From Cladobotryum mycophilum (lineage: Eukaryota > Ascomycota > Sordariomycetes > Hypocreales > Hypocreaceae): a stretch of DNA of 64,000 nt. The translations under genes and the position numbers were made by a program. Shown one piece after another: positions 10,473 through 22,603 of this stretch; the stretch's first letter is position 1; every line of letters starts with the position of its first letter. The notes below the pieces were generated by a model that saw nothing but the letters and a program-made list of their open reading frames with translations, was not told where the DNA came from and did not search any database. The stretch covers positions 2,294,001-2,358,000 of the forward strand of contig JAVFKD010000016.1 of assembly GCA_036429605.1 (NCBI GenBank). Direction: 5' to 3'.

Positions 10473-13379
10473 ATGGATTTCGGAGCGGACGGAGGGCTTT
10501 TTGGCATCAGCGCTGGGGCAGAGGTGGAAGAGTTTGCTACCGCCCTAGACCACTGTCTCTCACCCTTTCTTTCGCCAGAAGACAAAAAAGCACGAGTCCT
10601 CGATCTGCCCCGAAAATTCTACGAAAATGCGACCCGACGATTAAATCAGGCGCGTCCAAAACGTGGCCGAAGTAGTGATGTCGACATGGACATGGACGAA
10701 ATGGAAGCTGCCGATGGCGACGGATTGTCATCGGAATCAGCCGAGGTGAAGCGGTTGGAAAAGGAAGTTCAAACCTGGGACCTGATCCGACGACTATTAC
10801 CCTTGAGGTATAATACTTCCAATCAACCACCATCTGTCACGGAACCGCTCAAGCCTGGCCTATTAAACGAACTCCTGGAAATCAATACGGTGGCTCAGGA
10901 GCGCCATGCTGTGCTCCAATGGCTTCAAAGCAACGCCGCCTCAGGGCCTGATATTGACGAGGTGGCACAAGATCTGTTGAACAAGGCCAATAGAGGTGAC
11001 ATTATCGCCCATGGCTGGCTTCATACCAAGTCTGCCATCAAACTTAGAAAGGGTATGACAGCATGGCCTCATCTGTTGGATCGCCAGCAGCCAAGCATCA
11101 TGCATTCTCACTTAAACTCAGATCGTGCGCCTCTCATAACTCAGCTAGACCCCGATGCCGTGACCCGCCAAGGCCGGAAGCTCGAGCCCGCTGACGAGTA
11201 CTTTGAGCGTGCGATTTGGCTGGGGTGTTTTGAGCATCTCCGCAGAGGTAGCAGCTTAGACGCCTTGCGCGACTGGTGCCAGGAGCGTACAGAATTGTGG
11301 CGAGCTGTTTCGATGTCAGCGATGCTTTTTCAGGCTGACGACAAAACTGCATCGGAGGATATCAATCCTGCGTCCCTTGCTCTTTGGCGACGCATGTGTT
11401 TTGCTCTCGCCAGACAAGGTGGCTCGGATAGTTATGAGAGAGCCGTATATGGCGTATTATCGGGCGATATTAGCAGCGTGGAGAAGGTCGCTAAACGATG
11501 GGACGACTTCCTTTTCGCCAACTATAATGCCTTGCTACGGACTCAACTTGATACGTTTGTGCTGAGCCAATGCCCCCCAGATGCCGCCTCTTCGTTGACA
11601 CAGTCGTTTCCCTCCTTTGATGCTGTCCAATTCCTGGGGGACCAAGAGGGCATGGAGAAGCGACTTATTCAGTCATTAGAATCACAAGAGCAAGTCCGAG
11701 ATGAGGCGATGGAGCCGAGTAAGGCACTACAAGCCGCCTTCATTGCCAAGGACATTGATCATCATCTGTATGAGCAGGGTCTTGTTATGACAGAGGACGC
11801 AAACTCAAAGGGACCGTCCAAGCTTCTACCAAACGCACAGGTTGTAAACTTTGGTGTTGTTAGGAGGAAGTATTTCAATTTGAGTCAGCACGAGGGGCTA
11901 CGCATAGTAGCACACATCTATGTGCTCACAAATCTCATGGAGAGGCTCAGCTCTCCTGCTGGAAGTACCAACACCACACAACCTCACTGGTCCTTCTCTC
12001 AGGAGAGCATTCTGGCGGGTTATACGGATTATCTTCGTCGGGCGGGTCTTCAGGAGCTGATACCGCTGTACTGTTCAATACTCCAAACACCAAGGCAGTA
12101 CGAGGTCCTGAGTTGGAATCTGATCCACGAAGAAGACCCTCAGCAACGCCTTTTGCAGCTCAAGCTGGTTAGAAACGCCGGTATCGACGTCTTGGAGTTT
12201 GTGGGGAAACAGGCAGGGCTCTTCTACGATGGACTCGGGTCAGGGGATGAGCATAGAAGTGCCAAAACCACATTCAGCATTATCAAGGATGGTACTAATG
12301 CAGCACGGTTTGGGAAAATGATCAGGGCAGACTTTATTGGCGGAGAGGAAGGTGTCGTTGATAGCAAGCATGAGCATGTTATTCGATCATTGGAGTGGTT
12401 GCTCATGGTGGATGGAATGTGGCCAATGGTCTTCTCAATGGGTGTCAAGGCGTACAAGTTCTTCCTCAGTAAGCCATTACAGCGTATAAGAAAAATTATC
12501 AGAGATCAATAGCTAACGTGAAGACAGGATATACACATCTCAATGCAGCACGACAACTCATGGAAAGAGTGTCGTTTGAGAAGGCCATACAGAGCGCAAC
12601 TGGTCATGAGGAGTCAGACGAGCTGTGGTTCGATGATGTCGAAACATGGGTCCAGTTGCTCGAACGGGGTGGAATCGAGAATGTGCGCCCCGAGCAAGTA
12701 TTGGTGGACGCGCGAAACTTCCGTGAACTGGAACATCTCATCAGGGGCCTGGACAACTTGGAAACCGTTGGTTCCCTGATGGTAATTTCGTTGGAGTACG
12801 TAAAACAATGGCAAAGCGTGGGTCAACCAGCTAACCGTCATAGGACAACACCTGGAGACCGTGACTTCTGGAGCGGAGCGGGACCTGAAATCAAGAAGAC
12901 GAAGGATTTCATACCACCTCTATTACGTGGATGGCTGGTACCATCGATTGAAGGTATGTAATTGGAGAGGCTATATCTACAGTTCACATTGCCAAGGCAT
13001 AAGTTGCTGACAGTATACAGGGGGTGACGAAGAGCTGAAGGAGATTCGAATGGCTTACCTTCCCGAAACAATTCTGGCTTACATTAGCGCCTTGCATTTT
13101 GCCGGTATTGGTCTATCACGAGACAATTTATTGGAGTGCATGGAGCTGGCAGCCATGGTGGCAGAGCGAGGATCAGACTTGGCGGATGTCTTCATCAAGA
13201 CTAGCCGTATGACGGAGCTACTCGAATCCTTCGCAGCCTGCAGCAAGGCTTTGGCCATTGCAACTGGAGACAAGAGATCAGCGGGGACAAGTAGCAAGAG
13301 GCTTCGCGAGATGGGCTGGTCGCGAGACGTGTGGTCCGTCAAGTCTGGGAATGGAGACGCCAGCGTGCGTGGGTCTTGA
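10473..13379 (+). CDS. nup84: Nucleoporin Nup84/Nup107
   Basis: Scaffold nucleoporin of the Y-shaped (Nup84/Nup107-160) complex of the nuclear pore. Four exons (10473-12468, 12528-12795, 12844-12953, 13021-13379) give 910 residues with all frames intact. The protein is almost wholly alpha-helical. It contains the family block around AHGWLHTKSAIKL, the WLGCFEHLRRGSSLDALRDW region and the C-terminal helices FFLRYTHLNAARQLMERV. The start is the first ATG of the long open frame and is followed by an acidic segment (DVDMDMDEMEAADGDG). Intron 1 was placed because FFL joins RYTHLN across it. Family assignment rests on overall pattern recognition and is good; individual catalytic motifs do not exist in this family. 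Confidence 0.88.
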
Positions 13380-13967
13380 TGAAAAGCAGTGGAGCAAACA
13401 ACTTTGTCGTATGTATTATTTGGTCAGCTTGGGTTTCATAAGGCATAACGGATTTAAGGTGTTGTACGGTATTTAGATTTACGGGGCGAAGGGGGAACAC
13501 ATGAAGATGAAGGTATGCAGCGTGCTCCGTGCTGAAGAGAAGATACCCTCATACCTGCACGAGCATTCAAAATTGCGATAATGAAGATGGTCCCTTTCTG
13601 TTACGTTTTCTTTAACAAGTTTCTCTTTTATGATGAATAAACATGAAACTTAATTAATGATAAGAGAACTATTGGTGTTTATTCACTCATGTGATCTGTT
13701 ATGGAGGGACGTAAAATCGCTTTGCTATAACTGAACTGATCACCTGCATGGAAGCTCTAGGTTATCAATCCATCTTATGGTCTATCAAATTGTCCGGGGT
13801 AGGTTGATGTACTCCCCCACCAAATGGGAGCTCACCCCACCATTGACGACTGACAGCTTATCCCACGTACGCGTTCGTGCTTCCAAACTCCCAAGCTTTT
13901 TTTTTGGCTTCTCCAAATTCAACATTACACGCACACCCCTCCCCCAGAACCACGGCGACCAGAAACC
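13380..13967. other. Spacer between nup84 and vps37
   Basis: About 590 bases, AT-rich around 13600-13700. Nothing gene-like seen. Confidence 0.5.
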
Positions 13968-14848
13968 ATGTCGAGCTTCGCGCCAGACGCCCACGCACCA
14001 ACCCCGCCCATTCTACCGCCCAAACCGAACAGCCAGGATGCCAGTCGCATGGGGACACCCACGACAGCCGTCTCCCCTCCGCCCGAGGGAGCGGCGGCGG
14101 GGCGACAGATTCGCAGTCCCGGGATCACGGCCAGCATGGGGCCTACGCCGCCTCCCCTGCCGCCGTCATCGATAACCAAAGTTGCGCCGGTGCCAGATCC
14201 GGGGGATCAGTGGCTTCCCCAGGTCTTGCAAGATAAATCGTAAGATTTCTTGCCATCCTCTACTTGGCATGGCTTCAAACGAAGCAGAGTTATTGTTGCT
14301 GATTGCTGACCTCCCAACACCCGCTACATAGAAAACAAGACCTCGCCGATATCCTCGCCTCCCCAGCCCTCCTCAATGCCGTCACCCACTCCCCCGAATC
14401 TATCCACCCTTCCCTACAGCTCTCCCACCAATCCCTCCAAACTACCCTCGCAGAAAATATCGACCTCGCGGCCCAGCTCTCCGACCTCGAGTCCCGCCTC
14501 GCCCACCAGCGCTCCGCCACGCAGGCGCAACTCTTATCCACCCACTCCCTCGAGCGACAGTGGCGCCAGAAGCAGTCCGACATGGACCTCGCCCTCGCGC
14601 GCTTCTCCCCGGCGGCGCTGTACCAGCTGCTCGGCCAGAGCGTGCAAGAGCAGGCTCTCGTATGCCAGGCAATGGAGGAGAGCTTTCTAGATGGAGGAGG
14701 AGGGGTGGATGTGGATGGCGGGGCGCAGACAAGCGAGAGGGAGGCGGCAGAGTGGATCAGGAAGTATAGGGAGGCCAAGGTGCAGTATTATTTGCGCCAG
14801 GAGCGCAAGGAGAGGTGGGATGAAGGGCGGGTGGGTGGATGGAGGTAA
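13968..14848 (+). CDS. vps37: Vps37-like ESCRT-I subunit (Mod_r domain)
   Basis: Probable ESCRT-I subunit acting in sorting of ubiquitinated cargo into multivesicular endosomes. Two exons (13968-14239 and 14332-14848) give 262 residues. The first ~90 residues are Pro/Ser-rich and disordered. The second exon starts KQDLADILASPALLNAVTH, the usual beginning of a Mod_r domain, followed by a long helical hairpin and the basic end REAKVQYYLRQERKERW. Joining DKS to KQDLADIL across the intron keeps the frame. The assignment is from the Mod_r pattern; paralogous Mod_r proteins cannot be excluded. Confidence 0.85.
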
Positions 14849-15018
14849 TGGCAAAGTTTACAATCACAAGAATGAGGGGGAAAGTACATTTTATGATTTT
14901 TAAGTTATTAATTATGGAAAGCGGGTGTTTTCAATGGCTACAGTAATATAAATCTCATCATCTATCTAAAGGCGACGGCCGCCCATAGCAACCTATAAAT
15001 GAAACTACAAGGCTGTCG

Positions 15019-15824
15019 TTCCACGATGATCAAATTCTTCTCTCGGAACTCTGACTCGATTAGCAAGAGCTTTCGACGGACACTCTTTTTATCGTAGATC
15101 TTGATTGTGAAGAATAAAAAATACGCTGAACATATCGGTTCTTGACGGATGCAGTCACGTACGGCTTCCCTAGTTTGTTAGCCAGAGCTTCTGCTGCGAT
15201 ATTCCTTGTCTGTAAGCAAGATATTAGATTATACCACACGTATGCGATGGATTTATATTAGAGAGAATTATGTACCTCAGGGACTGGGATGACTGGGATG
15301 GCTGGAAAATCGGTTGGTACTCTCTGAAAGCGAAGACAGTGTGTACAAATGTGACGTATCGGCATCAATATCCTCAACCCCCGTTTCTCCAAGTATGCCC
15401 CTGATGTTCTTGCCGACGGAGCCAAGCTGCTTCAGGGCAACGGATTCCGAAGCCATAGAGTAGTCAGTTGCTCCAGGTAAGGAAGAAGGGGGGGTCGGAT
15501 TCCATTGGCATCTCTGCTTCAGTTAGATTCTGCGGGTGAGAACAGGCACACATGGATATAATTTGCCTGAAGGCCAGGATTCTGAAGCCCACTATCATCG
15601 CAGTGCACGCGAAGCCTCCCTGACACTTTGAATACGCGTCACCTAGTGTAAGTAAAGATGTTGTCTGAGTTAGCACAAGTATTGCCGAACTACTGAAGAC
15701 CATGTGCGAAGATATTCAGGCTAGAGAACATAAGTCAGTACATTATGGTCCAGGTGTCAAAAAGTATAAGTCTAGAGGACTCACAGAAGCTCAAAGGCCG
15801 AATCGGAGTTGACATGTCGGCGAG
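15019..15824 (-). pseudogene. Decayed fragment of amidophosphoribosyltransferase (ADE4/purF)
   Basis: Reading the minus strand in several frames gives, in the correct order, blocks of glutamine PRPP amidotransferase, first enzyme of purine synthesis: RRHVNSDSAFELL (about 15824-15785), YSKCQGGFACTAMI, DANGIRPP, MASESVALKQLG (from 15455), ILGETGVEDID, AIPVIPVPETRNIAAEALA, LGKPYVTASVKNRYVQR and, in another frame, KKSVRRKLLLIESEF (down to about 15019). The blocks are separated by in-frame stops and frame changes, some of which may be old introns. The catalytic N-terminal cysteine domain and the C-terminal PRPP loop are missing. Stops occur outside homopolymers, so this is not explained by base-calling errors alone. 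It is a relic of a duplicated gene; an intact copy must exist elsewhere if the fungus makes purines. Confidence 0.85.
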
Positions 15825-16157
15825 GAGTCTATGAGCATCTCGATGTTGACAGGTTACGGAATAGCAGTCGAGCTGTATGCGGCGAGGGATCGCATATTAC
15901 AGTAGACAATAGGTACAAGCACAAGCAAATAGGAAATTATGTGAATATGAAAGTATATAATTATATAAATATCTATATATCTATATATCTATGAGATACT
16001 CTATCAAATTGATAAGAGAAACCAGCCAATCAAGTGCCGTTCCTCAATAACACAATGTATAAGCTCTATTGGATGACTATATACAAATTCAAACCACCAA
16101 AAGTCGTGTTGTGCTTGAAGCTGCAGACCTGAGCTTTGGTATATTTACTCAATAGAG

Positions 16158-16167
16158 GTACTCCGTA
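16158..16167 (-). repeat. Recurrent intergenic 10-mer TACGGAGTAC (copy 2)
   Basis: Perfect copy on the minus strand. Function unknown. Confidence 0.55.
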
Positions 16168-16770
16168 AATATGTATAGGTAGTTCTTATCTTATCTGTAT
16201 GATATACGATTGGTCATCATCGATTAGTCAGTGGCTTTAGCGACCCCGGCTGTTAATCTAGCAGACCCTTCTTTTTTATTCGTTTATTCCGTCACACTCG
16301 TCTACCGTATATATAGAACGCGATGTGAGGGTGTTGTGCGTGGATCAATGGAAGCGGGTGGATCACTAAGCGAGCACATGCAATCATATTATTCTTTGGA
16401 AAACACGGCATCCCAACTGGGCGGGGAATTTTTTCGTTGCGCGACGATGCGAGATAGGCAGACGAGTGTGTTGGAAGCCACAGCGGCCCTTCTCCGGCCG
16501 TTTTGACCCCAGCGACTGGCTGTCTTGACGAGTGTCGATCCAAAGGTCTAGAGTACGGCAAGAATGCAACGGTATTCTCTCCAGCCAAAGCAGATCCCTC
16601 TTTGTAACATGCCATGGACCACTGGTAAAACATGCATATCACACAGCGTCCTTCTGGTTGGTACGTACGTACAAGGTATGTCTGTACAAGTATACTCAGC
16701 TCCTTCCAAGCCGCCTTGCTTATTGTATTTCTCCGTGCTCTGTAAAGGCCGTACGCTTGTACTTGTATTA

Positions 16771-16797
16771 TCATCATCATCATCATCATCATCATCA
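16771..16797. repeat. (TCA)9 microsatellite
   Basis: Nine uninterrupted TCA units in noncoding sequence. Confidence 0.9.
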
Positions 16798-19500
16798 CCA
16801 CCGGTAGATGGATCATGAGCAAAAGGAGAAGAAGAAAAAGTGCTGAGAAATATTTCCTTCTGTAAAACCTTCATGGGCTGGTAAAGATACAAGTCCCGGC
16901 GAAATGAGACCGCATCAGGCCTATCTCTACGGAGCCATGTTTCGGTCAGACGGTCATTATCCGAGGCTACCGGCCGAAGTCCGTTTGCGTAGGTAGGTCA
17001 GGTATCCATTTTCTGTCTCAAGCGAGTGTTGTCTTGATTGCTTGCTTGCCTCCTTGTTCAAATGTACATCGTGGATGATGCCCTGCAAGGGCGTTTGTAT
17101 CCATACTTGAAGATGAAGTGCCCGATTACTTGCAGTTTGCGTACCGAGTACAGGTAATCGACAAGGCAGGGGGAAGGGAAGGGAAGCAGAAGCGGTGGTG
17201 GTGCATGTTACATCCTTGACCCCGTCGATGGTGACCTGTCACCACTCACCTCTCTCATCACACTCACCAACTGGATCGGGTTGTTTTTTCCCCCTCCCTT
17301 TCTTTGCCCCCCCCCCCCCAATGTTTTTTTCTCTCGAGGTCAGGGGGTGTCGCGTATGCCGACGTGCATCGAATCGGAGCGGCTCCAACGAATGGCAACA
17401 ATTCAGCCCTCGGAATAGGCATGCATCAGGATACAACATAACTACGCATTCTGGCATCTCTGCCGGTGAAGTGCCGACGCGACGCAGGAAAACACGGAAA
17501 AAGAGGAGGATAAGATTGCAGAGAGGATAAGATAGGGGAGCATAAGTCAAGAAATACCAAGGATCTCGTTCAGGAGATTATTTGGTTCGGCAGTTCAATG
17601 ACTCCAGGCATGGTCTCCCGATAGATACCCTGTCTATAGCAGACCCAAGAAAAACAGCTTGCTTGTCCAAACAAGCAGTAATACCAATCTCAGGTGACGG
17701 TGCTACAAGGACAGAGTACATACAATCTGATAATTAATTAATGGGTAGGGTTAACATGCAAACAGAGTACAAAGGAGGTATGTAGCAGTTGCACCGAGGG
17801 CTGGAATCTTGCCTGTCTCATCACACCTCATCACACACAAAAATTCAAATCATATCCCTATAATGACACATCCCATCTAAGCACACACACAGTATGGAGC
17901 ACGGGAGTGCATACATACTTGAAGATACAGCTTCCATGTCTCTCTTCAATGCCTGTCCGCTGCCGTCAGAGCTACATCCAGCAAACGCACCGTGTGGGGG
18001 CGGGCAGCCGGGCAGCCTCCCTTGCCTGATGAAAAAGCAATTGGAAAGACATTGAATGTTGGCTCGATGGGTAGACAGGTGGATGGATGTTACCCCGACG
18101 CCCCCCCTCTTCACACACTTTGATAAGGCACTGACACTGCGGGTATGTACAGTTTGAATGGGGATGGGTGCATTGCAACAAAGCAAAATGGCCGAAAACA
18201 ATTCAACGTCACCTGATTGGCCTATCAGTTCGTGAATACGGGCGGCTTCTCATCCGGAAGGTAAATCACCGCGGCCGCCTGATCAATGACACGATACATG
18301 GATATGTACAAACATGCATCTCCGGGACATCTTGCCGACTTGTACGCACATGTCTAGATAGGGTATGGATAGATGGATAAGTATATAGTAGATAGATAGA
18401 CGGGCCTAGGTTTTGTAGCCGTATAATGTATCTGGTGGGCGTAAGTTATGCATGCCTCTGGAATTATGTGTGTGCACATGTGTGTGTGTGCACTAACTTG
18501 TACCTATGGTTAGGCAACTGGCATGCCACCACACAACTTCTCGGAAATATTACCCGGTGCTGCATACGGTGCAGTAGTAGTGATCAAGGAAAGGAGCTTT
18601 ATTCCGTATAAGCATGTCAATCAATGATTAGGCCCGGATGGTATTGAAAAAAGCCACATTCCGGGGAGTGTCTCGGACAAGGGACCTTGCTTTTCTTGTC
18701 GCCCTTGAATGACTCTCATCTCTCTCATCCCTCTCCCTGTGGCTTCTGTAACCTCTCTGTGCGTTGTCTCTGCAGTCTTACCTACCTGTAGGTACCTTCA
18801 CGTATGTATTCTCCATGTAAAGAGGTACCATGCTTGCTGTAGAAGAAAACGCCCTCCCCTTCTCTCCCTTTTGTCTTCAAGGATCTTCAGCCAATTTATA
18901 CTCAGCCAAAGCCGCCGAGACAAGGTGTTTTGTCCTGATACTCAAATAAATACCTCTAGGTAAAATACAAATGGATGCAAATGTAGTAGCCGAGTTAAGC
19001 GGTTCGAGCCACTTTGAGCTGTTTAGTGCGCAAATTAATTAGATCGGAAGTTGCGGCGTCTTTCCGGTCAAGTCAGATATATCGTAGCATTATTTGGTTA
19101 CCCTGCAGCTACAGATAGGGGATTTCGGCGGTTTTTGGGGAGGGTGGTCATCTACTACACACTTGATTTGATCCCATGTTCCAGTTTTTTCTTTCTTTTT
19201 TCCCTTTACCTTCCTTTCCCATGCGTATTTTTGTCGCGTGTGATCGGAGAAAAGAAATGCCCATGATTAGACAGGGAAGATGATGGTTCGAATTGTGGTG
19301 AAATCTTGACAAGCATCCACTGTGGCGTAACATGCATCTGAATCTCACCACCATTATCACCTCATGCTTCAATGTGAATCCCTATTTTAGATGGATTTTT
19401 AAACTTCGTCAAAGCCACAGCAGATAAGACATGAAAATACCCCAAACTCTCGGTAGCCTAGCTATAAGCGTATTGGATCGTGGTCTCACTTGCGTAGATT

Positions 19501-19536
19501 CATCATCATCATCATCATCATCATCAGCAGCAGCAG
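19501..19536. repeat. (CAT)n followed by (CAG)n microsatellite
   Basis: Compound trinucleotide run in noncoding sequence. Confidence 0.9.
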
Positions 19537-19799
19537 ATGCTCATCATTGTCCTTATCGTATAGGTAGTGGCTTGTTATGCTGTCCATCACCATCTCGGCC
19601 AATAATGATTGCATTCGGGCAGTCAATATTTCACCGCTGCTTCAAGTCCTACCAGATAAAAACATAAAGAGGGGTAATTGTCTGTGAAGGCGTGTCAACA
19701 AGCACACGTGCTCATCATCGTATGAGTCCTGTGAGAGAAATATACATGGTTCAAGATTCATCACCGACCCAGCAACCCCTCTTTTTCTTTCCTGACAAA

Positions 19800-19809
19800 T
19801 ACGGAGTAC
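19800..19809 (+). repeat. Recurrent intergenic 10-mer TACGGAGTAC (copy 3)
   Basis: Perfect copy. Function unknown. Confidence 0.55.
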
Positions 19810-20641
19810 AGGAGAATAATACCCTGCAGTTATTGATAATGTCGTCACAGACATGCATGCTTATGGCACAATCCGATTGATCCAATTGGCAAGTCGACCC
19901 AAGTAAGCCAATGCTTCTCCATCACGGCGCCAAAAACCAAAGGGTCGCTTGCCTCTGAATCGACTATTCCTACCTCGATTACGGAGCATATTGTTTGAAC
20001 AGGTGGTTTTCGTTAGGTATCTTTCATTCACATTGTGCATGCCGGTTGGATGCTTCGGCTTCGGCTTCGACTCGGCCAGATGAAGAAACAGAGGCAACAG
20101 AAACATCATTTGCGGGTCAAATGGTGTAACAACGCCCACATGACCAGGCGAATATGTAAGTGCGTTAAAACAAAATAAAAACTTGTACACGTATCCAAGG
20201 TATGTCGTGCCACTGTTGTTATTGCTGCTGTAAATGATGCGCAAAAGGGGAAAAGACAAGAAAAACAACGACAGCAACAACAACATGGTAAAACACATTC
20301 CTCGTCTATTCCTTACAATACCAAAACAGTACACCTTGCAAGTTTTTATGTAACAGAGTCGATATTTTGTCTTGAAACCTTCCGGATTCGTCTACTGGCA
20401 CATACCATTCCTGTTCCAAACAGTTCCATTGAAAAGCTTCCCCGCGCACACAACATCCAATTATAGCACATTCAATGCATGTACCTCGTATAAGGTATCA
20501 CGCTTGTGCCTGCCAGAGACAATGAAACAACATTCAAGTTCACCAGATCTGATAAACTCTTGCTGTCATGACCTCTTCTCCAGCTGATCAAGACATCTGG
20601 TCCCGCATTGCATAATAGAATACTACGGTACTTGCATAGGT

Positions 20642-20667
20642 AGCAGCAGCAGCAGCAGCAGCAGCAG
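20642..20667. repeat. (AGC)n microsatellite
   Basis: About eight AGC/CAG units in noncoding sequence. Confidence 0.9.
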
Positions 20668-21321
20668 TCGTACCTACCTGTATTGTAGCACTCTGAATTT
20701 TGCTATGCTGATTGATGAACAGACGCAGCAACCGCTATTACTGGTTTAATATTTATGGCTACGGTACCTTACATTGGTACGACGGAGTAGGGGTTTTTTT
20801 TTGCCACATGCCTTTTGGTGGGTGGGTTTCTGTTTTCGTTCTCCCTTCTAAACGTCTTCATTCTTGGTCCCCAGCAAAACGACCGACCAACCAACAGTAA
20901 TTGAAAAAAAAAAACTTGAAAAAAGGATTGTTACTTGTATGAAAATAGTGACTTTAGTGACCGAGTAGGAGTGAGAGAAATGAACGTGGCTTATCCCGTC
21001 CGACCGCGCGGCTTGAGCGACGACCCCTCTCCTGCTCCAATCATGGCTGCGGAGCCAATGCTATAGCTGCATCTCTAAACGGGCTTCTTCTAACTGGTAC
21101 GTTTCAAACTCCCCTCCCCATCCAATCCAAAGTTTCCTTGCCATCGATTCCATCAGTCAAACCTTCAAGGACACTGGGACTGGGACTTGGGAGACAGGAT
21201 ATGCTCATACTCATGACCATGTTCCCTTCATTGCGACCCTAACCAAAAGATCCCCCGACTCCTACACCGAGAACTGCCGAACCCCGGATAGACGGGCGCG
21301 CTACCCTTACCAAAGCAAGAG

Positions 21322-21322
<1 letters not shown>

Positions 21323-21361
<39 letters not shown>
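21323..21361. repeat. (GCAA)n tetranucleotide repeat in a 5' leader
   Basis: Nine or more GCAA units ending about 55 bases before the start codon at 21416, so probably within its 5' UTR. Confidence 0.9.
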
Positions 21362-21362
<1 letters not shown>

Positions 21363-21415
21363 GCTTTCCGCCCGTCCATCCATCCCACCGTCTTATCACG
21401 CCTTTCTTTTTCATC

Positions 21416-22603
21416 ATGGACCCAGTTTCGGAGCCTCTTCGGTCTGCTCCTGCTCCTGTTCCCCCTGCTGCTGCTGCTGCTGCTGCGGTTGGCGGCCCTG
21501 AAACCGGCCCTGGGACTGTTGTACATGGTGACAGCATCGCAAACGAGACGACCACGAAGCCTCTGCCTGTGGTGGCCGCTGATCCTGCCATCACCGCTAC
21601 TCATCTGGCGAGATTTGAGTTTAGCGATCATGGAACCAAGGTTCTGATGGTTGAGTGGTATCCCGGCGCCGCCGCGTTGCCCACACCCGCTGATGACCTG
21701 GATCATGTCCCTTCACCGGACCGCAAGTCTGGACTCGCCGCCTTGACTGCTACATCAATCCCATCACGAGGCGTCTCCGCTGCTTTGGCGGCCGACACTT
21801 CAGAGTGGAGCGTTTCATGGCCTGGAAAGTCGACGACACTCCCAGCTCGAGACACAGATGAAAATGGTACTCGCCGTCGCGTCTACTTCATGTTACCGTC
21901 CGATGTGCCTGTACCGGGAACTGTGACCGTTTCCCGCCCAGGTCACCAGACGCTTGTCCTCAAGCCTCTACCGGCCATCTTCCCTGAGCGATTCGAGGCG
22001 GAATCCGGACCTCGTGGGGTTCTCCATACCATATGGGCCAAGAAGCGCTTGGTTGAATTAGATCGCGAGATGGAGGCCGAGCTGAGGACCAATGCTGAGA
22101 GTGTGGGACTTGAGATGACACTGGCCGAAAAGCAGTGGGTTGTTGATAACTTCCTACGCACCCCTCAGGCGCCGGTGCCTATGACACCGCGGTCACCTAT
22201 ACCCGGACGTCTGGGCGACAAGCTCAGAGGGCTGCGTTTGGCTACTTCCCCGCTAGATTTGGTCCCGAGTCCAACAGGTAGGCCTTTATTCAAACTATTG
22301 GTCGCATATTAACCTGACACATCCACAGCAAACACCTTTACAGGGCTCGACAACACCCTATCGCCATTGAGAGGTGATATTGCTGTCTCTTCCTTTTCAG
22401 CAATTGCTCGCGGCAATGCCATCCCCGCCGCCGTTCCAGCCCCGACCGCTCCCATGTCATTAGATGCTGCCCTCAACAGCGGAACCGTTCCCCCGCGTAT
22501 TGAGACACAAGAAGAGGACGACCTGTTCGCCCTCCCTATGAGCCCTCGCAGTCCAGACATGATAAAGAGTCCATTTAGTGCCTTGGGTGCCCGGCCTTTT
22601 TAG
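21416..22603 (+). CDS. Conserved ascomycete protein of unknown function
   Basis: Two exons (21416-22277 and 22329-22603) give 378 residues. I do not recognise a named domain. The N-terminus is Ala/Pro-rich, with a polyalanine tract coded by GCT repeats. A globular core begins near HLARFEFSDHGTKVLMVEW and includes RRRVYFMLPSDVPVPGTVTV. A charged helical stretch follows (HTIWAKKRLVELDREMEAEL, then EKQWVVDNFL), and the C-terminus is Pro/Ser-rich with several SP/TP sites (possible phosphorylation sites). Codon use and frame conservation across the intron support a real gene. The arrangement of the core resembles proteins annotated only as hypothetical in other filamentous fungi. Its upstream region is more than 5 kb, the longest in the window. 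Confidence 0.8.

Larger units (their letters stand above)
15825..21415. other. Long gene-poor, microsatellite-rich spacer
   Basis: About 5.6 kb without a convincing gene on either strand. The left end (about 15900-16200) is very AT-rich. The rest contains several trinucleotide runs, a C13 run at 17307-17319, TACCTACCT-like motifs (around 16990, 18780, 20670) and two copies of TACGGAGTAC. Open frames here have no recognisable domains. The right end is the upstream region of the gene starting at 21416. Confidence 0.55.

Noticed and set aside
16292..16822. 176-codon minus-strand open frame
   Set aside because: Starts in a microsatellite (poly-Met from the ATC run) and shows no domain; chance frame in a repeat-rich spacer.
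19001..19300. GGTTCGAGCC and GGTTCGAATT resembling tRNA T-arms
   Set aside because: No matching acceptor, D-arm or anticodon stem could be folded around either site.
21323..21361. GCAA array considered as a CRISPR-like repeat
   Set aside because: Pure tetranucleotide microsatellite without spacers, in a eukaryotic genome.
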